Below are positions 34,712 to 46,773 of a DNA stretch of 64,000 nt, in pieces. Source of the DNA: Streptomyces sp. PCS3-D2 (GTDB taxonomy: Bacteria > Actinomycetota > Actinomycetes > Streptomycetales > Streptomycetaceae). Position 1 is the stretch's first letter, and each line of letters opens with the position of its first letter. Location of the stretch: NCBI RefSeq assembly GCF_000612545.2, contig NZ_CP097800.1:1488001-1552000 (forward strand), written 5' to 3'. The position numbers and the translations under genes were made by a program. A model generated the notes under the pieces. The model ran no database searches and was not told the origin of the DNA. It worked only from the letters and a program-made list of their open reading frames with translations.

Positions 34712-34885
34712 ATGACCTTCCGGCGGCCCATACGGTCCGCCGTCGCCGAGGACGGCGACATGGGAGGAAGCCCGGTGCGAATCCGGCGCGGTCCCGCCAC
34801 TGTGAACCCGGCAGCGCCACTGGGCCGGGTGAGTCAGGAACTCCCGCTGTCCTCACTGCCCGGGGCGCGGAAACCCCGAGGAAGG
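34712..34885 (+). promoter_or_regulatory. Cobalamin riboswitch controlling cobN
   Basis: Contains the B12-riboswitch core GGAAGCCCGGTGCGAATCC (34766-34784) followed by GCGCGGTCCCGCCACTGTGA (34785-34804), which includes the conserved GCCACTG of the B12 box, and further paired elements down to the cobN ribosome-binding site (GAGGAAGG at 34878-34885). When adenosylcobalamin is abundant, such leaders close and block expression of the downstream gene. The end points are approximate. Confidence 0.93.
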
Positions 34886-34896
34886 CCTGCCGCCGC

Positions 34897-37800
34897 ATGA
34901 TCCTGCTGCTGTCGACGTCCGACACCGATCTGCTCAGCGCTCGCGCGGCGAACACGGCGGACGCCCCCGTCCCGTTCCGGTTCGCCAACCCCTCCCGCCT
35001 CCCCCTCGACGACCTCCCCGGCCTCCTCGACGGGGCCGACCTGGTCGTCGTACGCCTCCTCGGCGGCCTCCGGGCCTGGCAGGACGGACTGGACCTGCTG
35101 CTGGCCCCGGGGCAGACCCGCCCGGTCGTGGTCCTGACCGGCGAACAGGCTCCGGACGCGCAGCTGATGGAGGCCTCCACGGTTCCGATCGGCATTGCGG
35201 CCGAGGCACACGCCTACCTCGCGCACGGCGGCCCGGCCAACCTCGAACAGCTGGCCCGGTTCCTCTCCGACACCGTCCTGCTCACCGGGCACGGCTTCGA
35301 GCCGCCCGCCGCCGCCCCCACCTGGGGCCCTCTGGAGCGCACCGCGCGGCGGACGGACGGCCCCGAGATCGCCGTGCTCTACTACCGCGCCCACCAGATG
35401 AGCGGCAACACCGGTTTCGTGCACGCGCTGTGCGAGGCCATCGAGGCGCACGGCGCCCGGCCGGTCCCCCTCTACGTCTCCTCCCTGCGCAGCCCCGAGC
35501 CGGAGCTCGTCGCGGCCCTGGGTTCCGCGGACGCGGTCGTCACGACCGTCCTCGCGGCGGGCGGCACCAAGCCCGCCACCGCCTCGGCGGGCGGCGACGA
35601 CGAGTCGTGGGACGCGGGCGCGCTCGCCGGTCTCGGCGTGCCGATCCTCCAAGCCCTGTGCCTGACCGGCTCCCGTGCCGCCTGGGAGGACAACGACGAG
35701 GGTCTCTCCCCGCTGGACGCCGCGACGCAGGTCGCCGTGCCCGAGTTCGACGGCCGTCTGATCACCGTCCCGTTCTCCTTCAAGGAGCTCGACGAGGACG
35801 GCCTGCCCGCCTACGTGGCCGACCCCGAGCGCGCCGCCCGGGTCGCCGGCATCGCCGTGCGCCACGCGCGGCTGCGCCACATCGAGCGCCGCGACAAGAA
35901 GGTCGCCCTCGTCCTCTCCGCCTACCCGACCAAGCACTCCCGCATCGGCAACGCGGTCGGCCTGGACACCCCCGCCAGCGCGGTGGAGCTGCTGCGCACC
36001 CTCGTCGCCGAGGGCTACGACTTCGGCCCGGTCGACGAGATCCCCGGGCTGGTCTCGGGCGACGGCGACGAGCTGATCCGCGCGCTCATCGAGGCCGGCG
36101 GCCACGACCAGGACTGGCTCACCGAGGAGCAGCTGGCCCGCAACCCGGTCCGCATCCCGGCCGCCGACTACAAGCGCTGGTTCGCCGAGCTCCCGGAGGA
36201 GCTCCGCGAGAGCGTCGAGGAGCACTGGGGCGAGGCCCCGGGCAGCATGTTCGTGGACCGCTCGGCGAACCCCGAGGGCGACATCGTCCTGGCCGCCCTG
36301 CGGCGCGGGAACCTCCTCGTCCTCATCCAGCCGCCGCGCGGGTTCGGCGAGAACCCGATCGCGATCTACCACGACCCCGACCTGCCGCCCTCGCACCACT
36401 ACCTCGCCGCGTACCGCTGGATCCAGGCGCGCGCCGAGGACGGCGGCTTCGGCGCCGACGCGATGATCCACCTGGGCAAACACGGCAACCTGGAGTGGCT
36501 GCCGGGCAAGAACGCCGGCCTGTCCGCGGCCTGCGCGCCGGACGCCGCGCTCGGCGACCTCCCGCTGATCTACCCGTTCCTGGTCAACGACCCGGGCGAG
36601 GGCACCCAGGCCAAGCGCCGCGTGCACGCCACCCTGGTCGACCACCTGGTGCCGCCGATGGCGCGCGCGGAGTCGTACGGCGACATCGCACGCCTGGAGC
36701 AGCACCTGGACGAGTACGCCCAGATCTCCGCGATGGACCCGGCGAAGCTGCCCGCCATCCGTGCGCAGATCTGGACGCTGATCCAGGCGGCGAAGCTCGA
36801 CCACGACCTGGGTCTGGAGGAGCGCCCGGACGACGACGGCTTCGACGACTTCCTGCTGCACGTCGACGGCTGGCTGTGCGAGGTCAAGGACGCCCAGATC
36901 CGCGACGGCCTGCACGTCCTGGGCGGTGCCCCGACGGGCGAGGCCCGGGTCAACCTGGTCCTCGCCATCCTGCGGGCCCGGCAGATCTGGGGCGGCACCA
37001 CGGCCCTCCCGGGCCTGCGCGAGGCGCTGGGCCTGGACGAGTCGAAGGCCACCCGTACGTCCGCGGACGACGTCGAGGCGCAGGCCCGCGCCCTGGTCCA
37101 GGCGATGGAGGACGCCGGCTGGGCCCCGGGCGCCGTGGCCTCGGTCGCGGCGGACCACCCGGCGGACGTCGCGGAGGTGCTGTCCTTCGCGGCCCGCGAG
37201 GTGGTCCCCCGCCTGGCCGGTACGACGGACGAGATCGCCCACGTGGTCGCGGCCCTGGACGGCGGTTTCGTCCCGGCCGGCCCCTCGGGCTCCCCGCTGC
37301 GCGGCCTGGTCAACGTCCTGCCGACGGGCCGCAACTTCTACTCGGTCGACCCCAAGGCCGTCCCGTCGCGGCTCGCCTGGGAGACGGGCCAGGCCCTGGC
37401 CGACTCCCTGCTCACGCGGTACCGCGCCGACAACGGCGAGTGGCCCGCCTCGGTCGGCCTGTCCCTGTGGGGCACGAGCGCGATGCGCACGGCCGGCGAC
37501 GACGTCGCCGAGGTCCTCGCGCTGCTCGGCATCCGCCCGGTCTGGGACGAGGCCTCGCGCCGTGTGACGGGGCTGGAGGCGATCCCGCTCGCGGAGCTGG
37601 GCCGGCCCCGCATCGATGTGACACTGCGCATCTCGGGCTTCTTCCGTGACGCGTTCCCGCACGTGATCGGCCTGCTGGACGACGCGGTGCGGCTCGCGGC
37701 CTCGCTGGAGGAGCCGGATTCCGAGAACTACGTGCGCGCGCATGCCCGGGCTGACCTGGCCCTGCACGGTGACGAGCGCCGCGCGACGACCCGCATCTTC

Positions 37801-38514
37801 GGTTCGCGCCCGGGCACGTACGGGGCGGGCATCCTCCAGCTGATCGACTCCCGCGACTGGCGTACGGACGCCGACCTGGCCGAGGTGTACACGGTGTGGG
37901 GCGGCTACGCCTACGGCCGCGGCCTGGAAGGGCGCCCCGCCCGGGACGAGATGGAGACGGCCTACAAGCGGATCACGGTCGCGGCGAAGAACACGGACAC
38001 CCGCGAGCACGACATCGCGGACTCCGACGACTACTTCCAGTACCACGGCGGCATGGTGGCCACGGTCCGTGCCCTGCGGGGCACGGCTCCGGAGGCGTAC
38101 ATCGGCGACTCCACCCGCCCGGAGACGGTCAGGACCCGCACCCTGGTCGAGGAGACCTCGCGCGTCTTCCGGGCCCGCGTGGTGAACCCGAAGTGGATCG
38201 AGGCGATGCGGCGCCACGGCTACAAGGGCGCCTTCGAGCTGGCGGCCACGGTGGACTACCTGTTCGGCTACGACGCCACCACGGGCGTGGTCGCGGACTG
38301 GATGTACGACAAGCTCACCGAGACGTACGTCCTGGACCCGGTCAACCGCGCCTTCCTGGAGGAGGCCAACCCGTGGGCCCTGCACGGCATCGCGGAGCGC
38401 CTCCTGGAAGCGGAGTCCCGCGGCATGTGGGAGAAGCCGGACCCGCAGATCCTGGAGTCCCTGCGCCAGGTGTACCTGGACACCGAGGGCAATCTGGAGG
38501 GTGAGGCGGAGTAG
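34897..38514 (+). CDS. cobN: Cobaltochelatase subunit CobN
   Basis: 1,205 residues, normal for CobN. The large subunit of the ATP-dependent enzyme that inserts cobalt into hydrogenobyrinate a,c-diamide; partners CobS/CobT (or ChlI/ChlD-like) are not in this window. Family signatures: IAVLYYRAHQMSGNTGFVHA at about 155-175, KKVALVLSAYPTKHSRIGNAV, MIHLGKHGNLEWLPGKNAG, and the C-terminal VWGGYAYGRGLEGRPARDEM. ATG 34897 directly follows the riboswitch and GAGGAAGG, so expression should fall when B12 is plentiful. A long perfect hairpin follows the stop. Confidence 0.95.
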   Translation: MILLLSTSDTDLLSARAANTADAPVPFRFANPSRLPLDDLPGLLDGADLVVVRLLGGLRAWQDGLDLLLAPGQTRPVVVLTGEQAPDAQLMEASTVPIGIAAEAHAYLAHGGPANLEQLARFLSDTVLLTGHGFEPPAAAPTWGPLERTARRTDGPEIAVLYYRAHQMSGNTGFVHALCEAIEAHGARPVPLYVSSLRSPEPELVAALGSADAVVTTVLAAGGTKPATASAGGDDESWDAGALAGLGVPILQALCLTGSRAAWEDNDEGLSPLDAATQVAVPEFDGRLITVPFSFKELDEDGLPAYVADPERAARVAGIAVRHARLRHIERRDKKVALVLSAYPTKHSRIGNAVGLDTPASAVELLRTLVAEGYDFGPVDEIPGLVSGDGDELIRALIEAGGHDQDWLTEEQLARNPVRIPAADYKRWFAELPEELRESVEEHWGEAPGSMFVDRSANPEGDIVLAALRRGNLLVLIQPPRGFGENPIAIYHDPDLPPSHHYLAAYRWIQARAEDGGFGADAMIHLGKHGNLEWLPGKNAGLSAACAPDAALGDLPLIYPFLVNDPGEGTQAKRRVHATLVDHLVPPMARAESYGDIARLEQHLDEYAQISAMDPAKLPAIRAQIWTLIQAAKLDHDLGLEERPDDDGFDDFLLHVDGWLCEVKDAQIRDGLHVLGGAPTGEARVNLVLAILRARQIWGGTTALPGLREALGLDESKATRTSADDVEAQARALVQAMEDAGWAPGAVASVAADHPADVAEVLSFAAREVVPRLAGTTDEIAHVVAALDGGFVPAGPSGSPLRGLVNVLPTGRNFYSVDPKAVPSRLAWETGQALADSLLTRYRADNGEWPASVGLSLWGTSAMRTAGDDVAEVLALLGIRPVWDEASRRVTGLEAIPLAELGRPRIDVTLRISGFFRDAFPHVIGLLDDAVRLAASLEEPDSENYVRAHARADLALHGDERRATTRIFGSRPGTYGAGILQLIDSRDWRTDADLAEVYTVWGGYAYGRGLEGRPARDEMETAYKRITVAAKNTDTREHDIADSDDYFQYHGGMVATVRALRGTAPEAYIGDSTRPETVRTRTLVEETSRVFRARVVNPKWIEAMRRHGYKGAFELAATVDYLFGYDATTGVVADWMYDKLTETYVLDPVNRAFLEEANPWALHGIAERLLEAESRGMWEKPDPQILESLRQVYLDTEGNLEGEAE

Positions 38515-38522
38515 TCCGCCGG

Positions 38523-38603
38523 CCGCCCCCGGACACGGCGAAGGCCGTCTCCCGGCCCGCTTCGGTGGGCGGAGGGGACGGCCTTCGCCGTGTCCGGGGG
38601 CGG
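38523..38603 (+). terminator. Long perfect inverted repeat after cobN
   Basis: 38523-38549 and 38577-38603 are perfect 27-bp inverted copies with a 27-nt loop, 8 bp past the cobN stop. It is an unusually long terminator-like stem for an intergenic hairpin. Confidence 0.8.
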
Positions 38604-38689
38604 GCGCGCAGCACCGCGGTGATCGCCGCCCGGTACCGCGTCCAGGGGCTCGCCGGGCCGCATGACGCCTCCGTCACCTGATGCGGTGA

Positions 38690-41008
<2,319 letters not shown>

Positions 41009-41051
41009 GTCCCGCGGCGGGGGCGGTCCGCGTCTGCCGCCGCCTCCCTGC

Positions 41052-42284
41052 TCAGAACTCGTCCGCCGTGTGCGGCAGTACGGGCGTGCGCAGGGCGTCG
41101 TCCAGGGCCGCGGCCGTTCCGGGGGTGCGCTCCTGGACCAGACCGGCGGCGACCAGCTCGGCGACCCGGGTCCCGCCCAGGTAGCAGGCGGCCAGCTCGC
41201 GCACGTCGAGGGCCAGGTCGGCGGGGCCGTCCGTGGGACCGTACGCCGCCCCGTGCGGCCCGGCCTTGAGGCGGAAGCGCCCGGCGTTGTCGGGCAGCCG
41301 TGCGTCGCGGACCTCCAGCACCAGTTCGACCGGTGCGGCCCAGGACCGCGCGGTCAGCGCCGCGCGTACGTCGACCAGGCGCAGCCAGAGCGCCGGGAAC
41401 TGGGCGGTGACCCGTACCTGGTCCCGGTCGGCGGCGAAGTGCAGCAGCGGGTCGTCGACCGGGCGGCCCCATGCGCGGACCTTGCCCGTGAGGTCGAGGG
41501 AGGACAGGCACTCCCAGAGGGCGGCGGCCACCGCCGGCGTGTCCGCCTCCAGTTCGTCGACCCGGACCAGGCCCGGGGTGCGGGTGGCGGGGGCGTCGCC
41601 CTCCGGCTTGGTGCGGTAGACGACGTAGCCGGCGATGGGCTCGCCCGGATCGCCCAGGACGATGATCCTGGGCGGGCTCAGCTCCTCGTCCTCCTCGTCC
41701 TGTTCGGTGAGCCACTCTTCGCGCCAGCGTTCGGGGCTGCGGCGGGGGCGGCCGGGCCGGCCGGCGCGGGTGGCCTCGTGGAAGGGGGCGATGACGTCGA
41801 GCGCGTCCGCCGGGTCGACGAGCCGCAACGGGCGCCGGTCCGGGTCGATGCGCAGGGCCAGCGGCCGGGTGGAGTCGATCTCCACGGTGGCGCCGGTGGT
41901 GGCGCCGCCGTAGCCGAAGCGGCCGTAGATCGCGGCCTCCGAGGCCCACAGCGCGGCGATCGGGCGGCCGGAGTGGCGGGCGCGCCGCATCATCCGCGCC
42001 ATCATGCCGGTGAGCACACCGCGGCGCCGATGGGTGGGCGCGACGCAGACGAAGGTGAGCCCGGGGCAGGGCAGGTCCGCGCCGGGCACCGAGAGCCGGA
42101 AGTCGTGCGCGGCCATGAAGCCGACCAGGGCGTCCCCGTCGTAGGCACCGATCCGGTCGCAGCGCGCGAGCAGCGCGTGGTGCCGCTCCCTGACCTGCCT
42201 CTCGGGCCGGTCGTGGAAGACCAGGTAGGCGAGCTCCAGGGCACGGTCGATGTCGGCCTCGGGTACCTCACGGATGTCCACCAT
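41052..42284 (-). CDS. Eis-like GNAT N-acetyltransferase
   Basis: 410 residues. N-terminal GNAT domain with the acetyl-CoA loop VAPTHRRRGVLTGMMARMM at about 80-98; a second, degenerate GNAT domain in the middle; a sterol-carrier-like C-terminal domain; and a C-terminal ...TADEF, whose free carboxylate acts as base in Eis enzymes. Mycobacterial Eis acetylates aminoglycosides and peptides; the substrate here is unknown. ATG 42284 begins a conserved VDIREVPEADIDRAL. Convergent with geoA, 43 bp apart. Confidence 0.85.
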   Translation of the reverse strand: MVDIREVPEADIDRALELAYLVFHDRPERQVRERHHALLARCDRIGAYDGDALVGFMAAHDFRLSVPGADLPCPGLTFVCVAPTHRRRGVLTGMMARMMRRARHSGRPIAALWASEAAIYGRFGYGGATTGATVEIDSTRPLALRIDPDRRPLRLVDPADALDVIAPFHEATRAGRPGRPRRSPERWREEWLTEQDEEDEELSPPRIIVLGDPGEPIAGYVVYRTKPEGDAPATRTPGLVRVDELEADTPAVAAALWECLSSLDLTGKVRAWGRPVDDPLLHFAADRDQVRVTAQFPALWLRLVDVRAALTARSWAAPVELVLEVRDARLPDNAGRFRLKAGPHGAAYGPTDGPADLALDVRELAACYLGGTRVAELVAAGLVQERTPGTAAALDDALRTPVLPHTADEF

Positions 42285-42387
42285 GATCGCGAGACTAATC
42301 GGTCATCGTGGACCAGTCACACCATAATGGCTTGATCTGCGCGTTCGGCCGGTTCCAGCCGTGCTTCCGTCGGTCCGGACGGCCCGC

Positions 42388-43632
42388 TCAGCGGCCGGCC
42401 GGACCGGTCCAGGCGGCCGGCACGTGGCCGAGCCGGATGCGCTGGGGGTGGTCGCCTACAGGGACGGACACCCGCTTGGCGCCGGTGGCGAAGTCGATGG
42501 CCGTGACCCGGTCGGTGCCGCTCTCGGAGATCACACAGGCCGTCCCGTCGCCGGAGACCGTGGCCCAGTAGGGCTTCGCGGCGGGCACGAGCGGCCCTTC
42601 GGTGAGGGTGGCACGGTCCACGACGGTCGCGTAGTCGTCCATGGTTCCCGCGATGCAGAGTTTGGCCCCGTCGGGACTCATCGACATGCCGTGGTGGCGG
42701 GAGTCGTTGACCCAGGTGGTGCGGTCGGTACTGGTGGCCGGGTTGGCGGGGAGCTCCTTGAGGCGGGTGATGCGGTCGGTGGCCACGTCGTACTCCAGGA
42801 AGCCGCCGAAGAAGGAGACCTGGAAGTAGAGCTTCGACTCGTCGGGGCTGAAGGACACAGGGCGTACGGAGTCGGACAGGTCCCGGCGGCCGAAGGCGTC
42901 CAGCCGCTCCCGCATGTCGATCACCCGGACGGTGCGGAAGGTCTGGGCGTCGACCACGGTGATCTTCCGGTCGCCCTTCGTCCAGTCCAGCCAGGGCGCG
43001 TCGAGGGCCGTGTTCACCTCACCGATGGAGCTGTTCCACAGGTGGCGGCCGTCGCGGGTGAAGGTGTTCTCGTGCGGCTTGTCGCCGGTACGGAAGGAAC
43101 CGATCTGCCGCCCGGTGGCGATGTCCAGGACGTGCACCGTGTTGGAGGTGGAGGCCGAGACGGCGATGCGGGTCCCGTCCGGGGAGACCGCCATGTGGTC
43201 GGAGCGGTAACCGGACACCGGAAAGCGCCAGTTGATCCGCCCGGAGGTCAGGTCGATGGAGACGACGTCGGCGAAGCTGGGGCGGGACGCGACGACCGCG
43301 GAACCGTCCGGGGTGGTGAACATGTCGTCGACGAACTGGTCGTGGCCCTCACCGGCGCTTTCCCGGATGCCGAGGAAGAAGGCGAGCTTCACGGGGTTGA
43401 GGTAGATCTCGCGGAGCCGCTCCGCCCGGTCGGGGATCACGTCGATCCGGCCGACCTTGGCGAGGTCACCGGTGGAGGCGAGGACATCGGCCGTCCCCTC
43501 CCAGTTGTTCCCCACGAAGAGCACCTCGCGCAGGCCGCCCGCCGGGACGGCCGGGACCTCAGGGGAGGGCGCGAAGGCGGTCAGCAGGGCGGCCGCGGCC
43601 AGCACGCCCAGGATTCGCACGGTACGCAACAT
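42388..43632 (-). CDS. Secreted YncE-like beta-propeller protein
   Basis: 414 residues. Signal peptide at 1-20 (MLRTVRILGVLAAAALLTAF) without a lipobox. Then repeated blades with the pattern 'SPDGTRIAVS ... VHVLDIATGR', i.e. HMAVSPDGTRIAVSAST, NTFTRDGRHLWNSS, MSMSPDGAKLCIAG and ATVSGDGTACVIS, giving a seven-bladed propeller of the YncE/quinoprotein-amine-dehydrogenase-like type. Likely extracellular; ligand unknown. Same strand as the purine locus but separated from xdhC by a hairpin terminator, so probably independent. Confidence 0.8.
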   Translation of the reverse strand: MLRTVRILGVLAAAALLTAFAPSPEVPAVPAGGLREVLFVGNNWEGTADVLASTGDLAKVGRIDVIPDRAERLREIYLNPVKLAFFLGIRESAGEGHDQFVDDMFTTPDGSAVVASRPSFADVVSIDLTSGRINWRFPVSGYRSDHMAVSPDGTRIAVSASTSNTVHVLDIATGRQIGSFRTGDKPHENTFTRDGRHLWNSSIGEVNTALDAPWLDWTKGDRKITVVDAQTFRTVRVIDMRERLDAFGRRDLSDSVRPVSFSPDESKLYFQVSFFGGFLEYDVATDRITRLKELPANPATSTDRTTWVNDSRHHGMSMSPDGAKLCIAGTMDDYATVVDRATLTEGPLVPAAKPYWATVSGDGTACVISESGTDRVTAIDFATGAKRVSVPVGDHPQRIRLGHVPAAWTGPAGR

Positions 43633-43705
43633 CCGCTCAACTCCGTTGTGAGGAAGGGATGGAGAGGCCTCCGATTACCGGCGGGTAAAATAGGGGGAAC
43701 GCCGG

Positions 43706-43735
43706 AAGGGCGCAACCCCCACGGGGTGCGCCCTT
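43706..43735 (-). terminator. Hairpin terminator after the xdhC-like gene
   Basis: AAGGGCGCA (43706-43714) pairs with TGCGCCCTT (43727-43735), with four more G-C pairs inside after one bulged base. It lies 25 bp past the leftward stop at 43760, upstream of the beta-propeller gene. Confidence 0.7.
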
Positions 43736-43759
43736 TTCTCACCTTCCGCCCTCACTCCT

Positions 43760-44911
43760 TCAAGCGACGGAGCCGATCCTGTCGACCACCGTGTTCGCGG
43801 CGTCCGGGTGGATGGGGATGTGCGCGCCGGTCAGGGCCGCGCCGCTGCCGCCGCGGCGGTTGGCGACGATCTCCGCGGCGATGGACAGCGCGGTCTCCTC
43901 CGGGGAGCGGGCGCCGAGGTCGAGGCCGATCGGGGAGCGCAGCCGGGCCAGTTCGAGCTCGGTGACGCCGACGGCGCGCAGCCGCTGATTGCGGTCCTCG
44001 TGTGTGCGGCGGGAGCCCATGGCCCCGACGTAGGCGACGGGCAGCCTCAGGGCCAGCTCCAGGAGCGGGACGTCGAACTTGGCGTCGTGGGTGAGCACGC
44101 ACAACACCGTCCGGCCGTCGACCTCGGTCCTCTCCAGGTAGCGGTGCGGCCAGTCCACGACGATCTCGTCGGCCTCGGGGAAGCGGTTCTTCGTCGCGAA
44201 GACGGGCCGCGCATCGCAGACGGTCACCCGGTAGCCGAGGAAGGCGCCGATCCGCACGAGCGCGGAGGCGAAGTCGATGGCGCCGAAGACGATCATCCGC
44301 GGCGGCGGCACGCTGGCCTCGACGAGGACCTTCAGCGGCTCTCCGCAGAGCCCGCCGTCGGCGCCGATCTCCAGCACACCGGTCCGGCCGGCGTCCAGCA
44401 TGGCCCGGGCCTCCTCGGCGACGGTGCGGTCCAGCTCCGGGTGTCCGCCGAGGCCACCCTCGAAGGGCCCCTCGGTACGGACGAGCACGGCGCGGCCCTT
44501 CAGCTCGGCCGGCCCCTCGGCCACCCGGGCCAGCGCGGCGGCCTCGCCGCGGGAGGCGGCGGCCAGCGCGGCCTCGAACACCGCGCGCGCGGGCGAGCCC
44601 GCAGGAACCGGGGTGACCAGGATGTCGATGATCCCACCGCAGGTCAGCCCCACCGCGAAGGCATCGTCGTCGCTGTAGCCGAAGCGCTCCTGAACGGTCT
44701 CGCCGTCCTCCAGCGCCTGCCGGCACAGCTCGTACACCGCACCCTCCACACACCCGCCGGAGACCGAGCCGATGGCCGTGCCCTCGCTGTCGACGGCGAG
44801 GGCGGCACCGGGCTGCCGGGGCGCGCTGCCGCCGACCGCCACGACCGTCGCGACGGCGAAGTCACGTCCCTGCCGTACCCACCGGTTCAGCTCGTCGGCG
44901 ATGTCCAGCAT
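43760..44911 (-). CDS. XdhC-family molybdenum cofactor insertion factor
   Basis: 383 residues. XdhC proteins bind and sulfurate molybdenum cofactor and hand it to xanthine dehydrogenase. XdhC/CoxI domain at about 1-120 (VATVVAVGGSAPRQPGAALA; GSVSGGCVEGAVYE). Rossmann-like XdhC-C domain at about 205-350 (MIVFGAIDFASALVRIGAFL; YVGAMGSRRTHEDR). ATG 44911. It belongs with the xanthine dehydrogenase genes encoded to the right on the same strand, with the NCS2 permease between. Confidence 0.9.
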   Translation of the reverse strand: MLDIADELNRWVRQGRDFAVATVVAVGGSAPRQPGAALAVDSEGTAIGSVSGGCVEGAVYELCRQALEDGETVQERFGYSDDDAFAVGLTCGGIIDILVTPVPAGSPARAVFEAALAAASRGEAAALARVAEGPAELKGRAVLVRTEGPFEGGLGGHPELDRTVAEEARAMLDAGRTGVLEIGADGGLCGEPLKVLVEASVPPPRMIVFGAIDFASALVRIGAFLGYRVTVCDARPVFATKNRFPEADEIVVDWPHRYLERTEVDGRTVLCVLTHDAKFDVPLLELALRLPVAYVGAMGSRRTHEDRNQRLRAVGVTELELARLRSPIGLDLGARSPEETALSIAAEIVANRRGGSGAALTGAHIPIHPDAANTVVDRIGSVA

Positions 44912-45022
44912 GTGCGGCCTCCTCGGAGGATTCGGTTCCAGTATCGGGTACGCGCAGGTGCGGTTTCACTGCGGAGCGGACGGTCCGGGTCGGCGGGCGA
45001 CCCGGACCGTCCGTGCCCGGGA

Positions 45023-46486
45023 TCAGCCGACCCCGAGCCAGCCCTCGATCGGGTGCAGGGCGAAGAAGACGACGAAGATGCCGGTCAGCGCCCACATGAA
45101 GCCGCCGATCTCCCGGGCCTTGCCCTGAGCGACCTTGATGGCGACGTAGGAGAGCACACCGGCGGCGACGCCGGCCGTGATCGAGTAGGTGAACGGCATG
45201 ATCACGACGGTCAGGAAGACCGGGATCGCCGTCGCGCTGTCGGCCCAGTCCACGTGGCGGGCGTTCTGCATCATCATCGCGCCGATGACCACCAGGGCCG
45301 CCGAGGCGACCTCACCCGGGACGATCTGCGTGATCGGGGTGAAGAAGAGGCAGGCCGCGAAGAACAGGCCGGTCACGACCGAGGCGAGACCCGTGCGGGC
45401 ACCCTCGCCGACACCGGTCGCGGACTCGACGAACACCGTCTGGCCGGAGCCGCCCGAGACGCCGCCGATGGCGCCGCCGGCGCCGTCGATGAAGAGTGCC
45501 TTGGACAGGCCCGGCATGCGGCCCTTGTCGTCGGCCAGCTTGGCCTCGGTGCCGACACCGATGATGGTGGCCATCGCGTCGAAGAAGCCCGCCAGCACCA
45601 GGGTGAAGACGATCATGCCGACCGTCATGTAGCCGACGTCGCCCCAGCCGCCGAACGAGACGTCGCCGAAGAGCGAGAAGTCGGGCATCGAGACCGCGGA
45701 GCCGGACAGCTCCGGCGGGCCGCTGCGCCAGGCCTTGGGGTCGATGTTCGCGACGGCGTTCACGATGGCCGCGACGACGGTGCCGCCGACGATGCCGATC
45801 AGGATCGCGCCGGGGATCTTGCGGGCCTGCAGCATGAAGATCGCGAGCAGGGTGAGGCAGAAGATCAGGACGGGCCAGCCGGCGAGCTCACCGACCGAGC
45901 CGAGCTGCAGCGGGGGGCCCTGCTCGGGCCCGCGGCCGACGAAGCCGGCCTTCACCAGGCCGATCAGGGCGACGAACATGCCGATGCCCATGGTGATCGC
46001 GTGCTTGAGCGCGAGGGGGATCGCATTCATGATCATCTCTCGGAGGCCGGTGACGACCAGGAGACAGATCACGACACCGTAGACCACGCACATGCCCATG
46101 GCCTGCGGCCAGGTCATCTGGGGGGCCACCTGCGAGGCGAGCACGCCGGAGACGGAGAGTCCGGCGGCGAGGGCCAGCGGGACCTTGCCGACGAAGCCCA
46201 TGAGGAGCGTCGTGACGGCCGCCGCGAACGCCGTGGCGGTGATGATGGCCGAGGCCTGCATCGACGTGCCGGCGACGTCCTTGCCCGACAGGAGCAGCGG
46301 GTTGAGCAGGAGGATGTACGCCATGGCCATGAAGGTCGTGATACCGCCACGAACCTCGTTGCCGACGTTGGATCCTCTGTGGGTTATGTGAAAGTAGCGG
46401 TCGAGCCAAGAGCTGCCCGCCGGAGTGGGGGAGCCGTCTCCGGCTTCCTCCGCGGTGGTCTTGGACTCCACTGACGACTGGGTCAT
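45023..46486 (-). CDS. NCS2-family purine permease (AzgA-like)
   Basis: 487 residues, about 12 to 14 transmembrane helices. Motifs of the adenine/guanine/hypoxanthine branch: RGGITTFMAMAYILLLNP near residue 47, GKVPLALAAGLSVSGVLA, LVLAGFFDAMATIIGVG and a GSGQTVFVESATGVGEGART stretch. It should import purines for the xanthine dehydrogenase encoded next door. ATG 46486 follows GGGAG. A 324-bp gap to the dehydrogenase genes, with a terminator, suggests its own promoter. Confidence 0.9.
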   Translation of the reverse strand: MTQSSVESKTTAEEAGDGSPTPAGSSWLDRYFHITHRGSNVGNEVRGGITTFMAMAYILLLNPLLLSGKDVAGTSMQASAIITATAFAAAVTTLLMGFVGKVPLALAAGLSVSGVLASQVAPQMTWPQAMGMCVVYGVVICLLVVTGLREMIMNAIPLALKHAITMGIGMFVALIGLVKAGFVGRGPEQGPPLQLGSVGELAGWPVLIFCLTLLAIFMLQARKIPGAILIGIVGGTVVAAIVNAVANIDPKAWRSGPPELSGSAVSMPDFSLFGDVSFGGWGDVGYMTVGMIVFTLVLAGFFDAMATIIGVGTEAKLADDKGRMPGLSKALFIDGAGGAIGGVSGGSGQTVFVESATGVGEGARTGLASVVTGLFFAACLFFTPITQIVPGEVASAALVVIGAMMMQNARHVDWADSATAIPVFLTVVIMPFTYSITAGVAAGVLSYVAIKVAQGKAREIGGFMWALTGIFVVFFALHPIEGWLGVG

Positions 46487-46773
46487 GGTGCCTAACTCCC
46501 AAGGTTCAAAGGGGCACCCGCTTGGGGATTGGAGATTGCGGGATTTGGGATGGTGCGTTTGGCTGCACGACCCGGGGTGACGGCCCGAGGCGACGCGAAT
46601 GTTCACTGCGTGTACTGCGGGTAGTGCGGGGTGACCGCTGGTACTACGGGGGGTTTCGCAGGGGTACTGCCGGCTGAAGGGACCGCGAGCGGTGCGGTGC
46701 TTCGTAGGTGCTCCGGGCGGTGCGGCGGTGAAGTGTGACGTTCCCGAGTCACACCGCCCGGAGAGTCCGAGGG
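46487..46773. other. Intergenic region upstream of the NCS2 permease gene
   Basis: No gene. It should hold the permease promoter. It carries loosely repeated GTACTGCGGGTAGTGCGGGG-type sequence (about 46610-46672) that could be regulatory; nothing more definite can be said. Confidence 0.4.

Noticed and set aside
34834-38385. A 1,183-codon open frame on the reverse strand across cobN
   Set aside because: It is the antisense shadow of a strongly GC-biased gene; its product is low-complexity Arg/Val/Gly sequence with no recognisable motif.
43808-46474. An 888-codon forward open frame opposite XdhC and the permease
   Set aside because: The product is Asp/Gly/His/Arg-rich nonsense and lies antisense to two well-supported genes.
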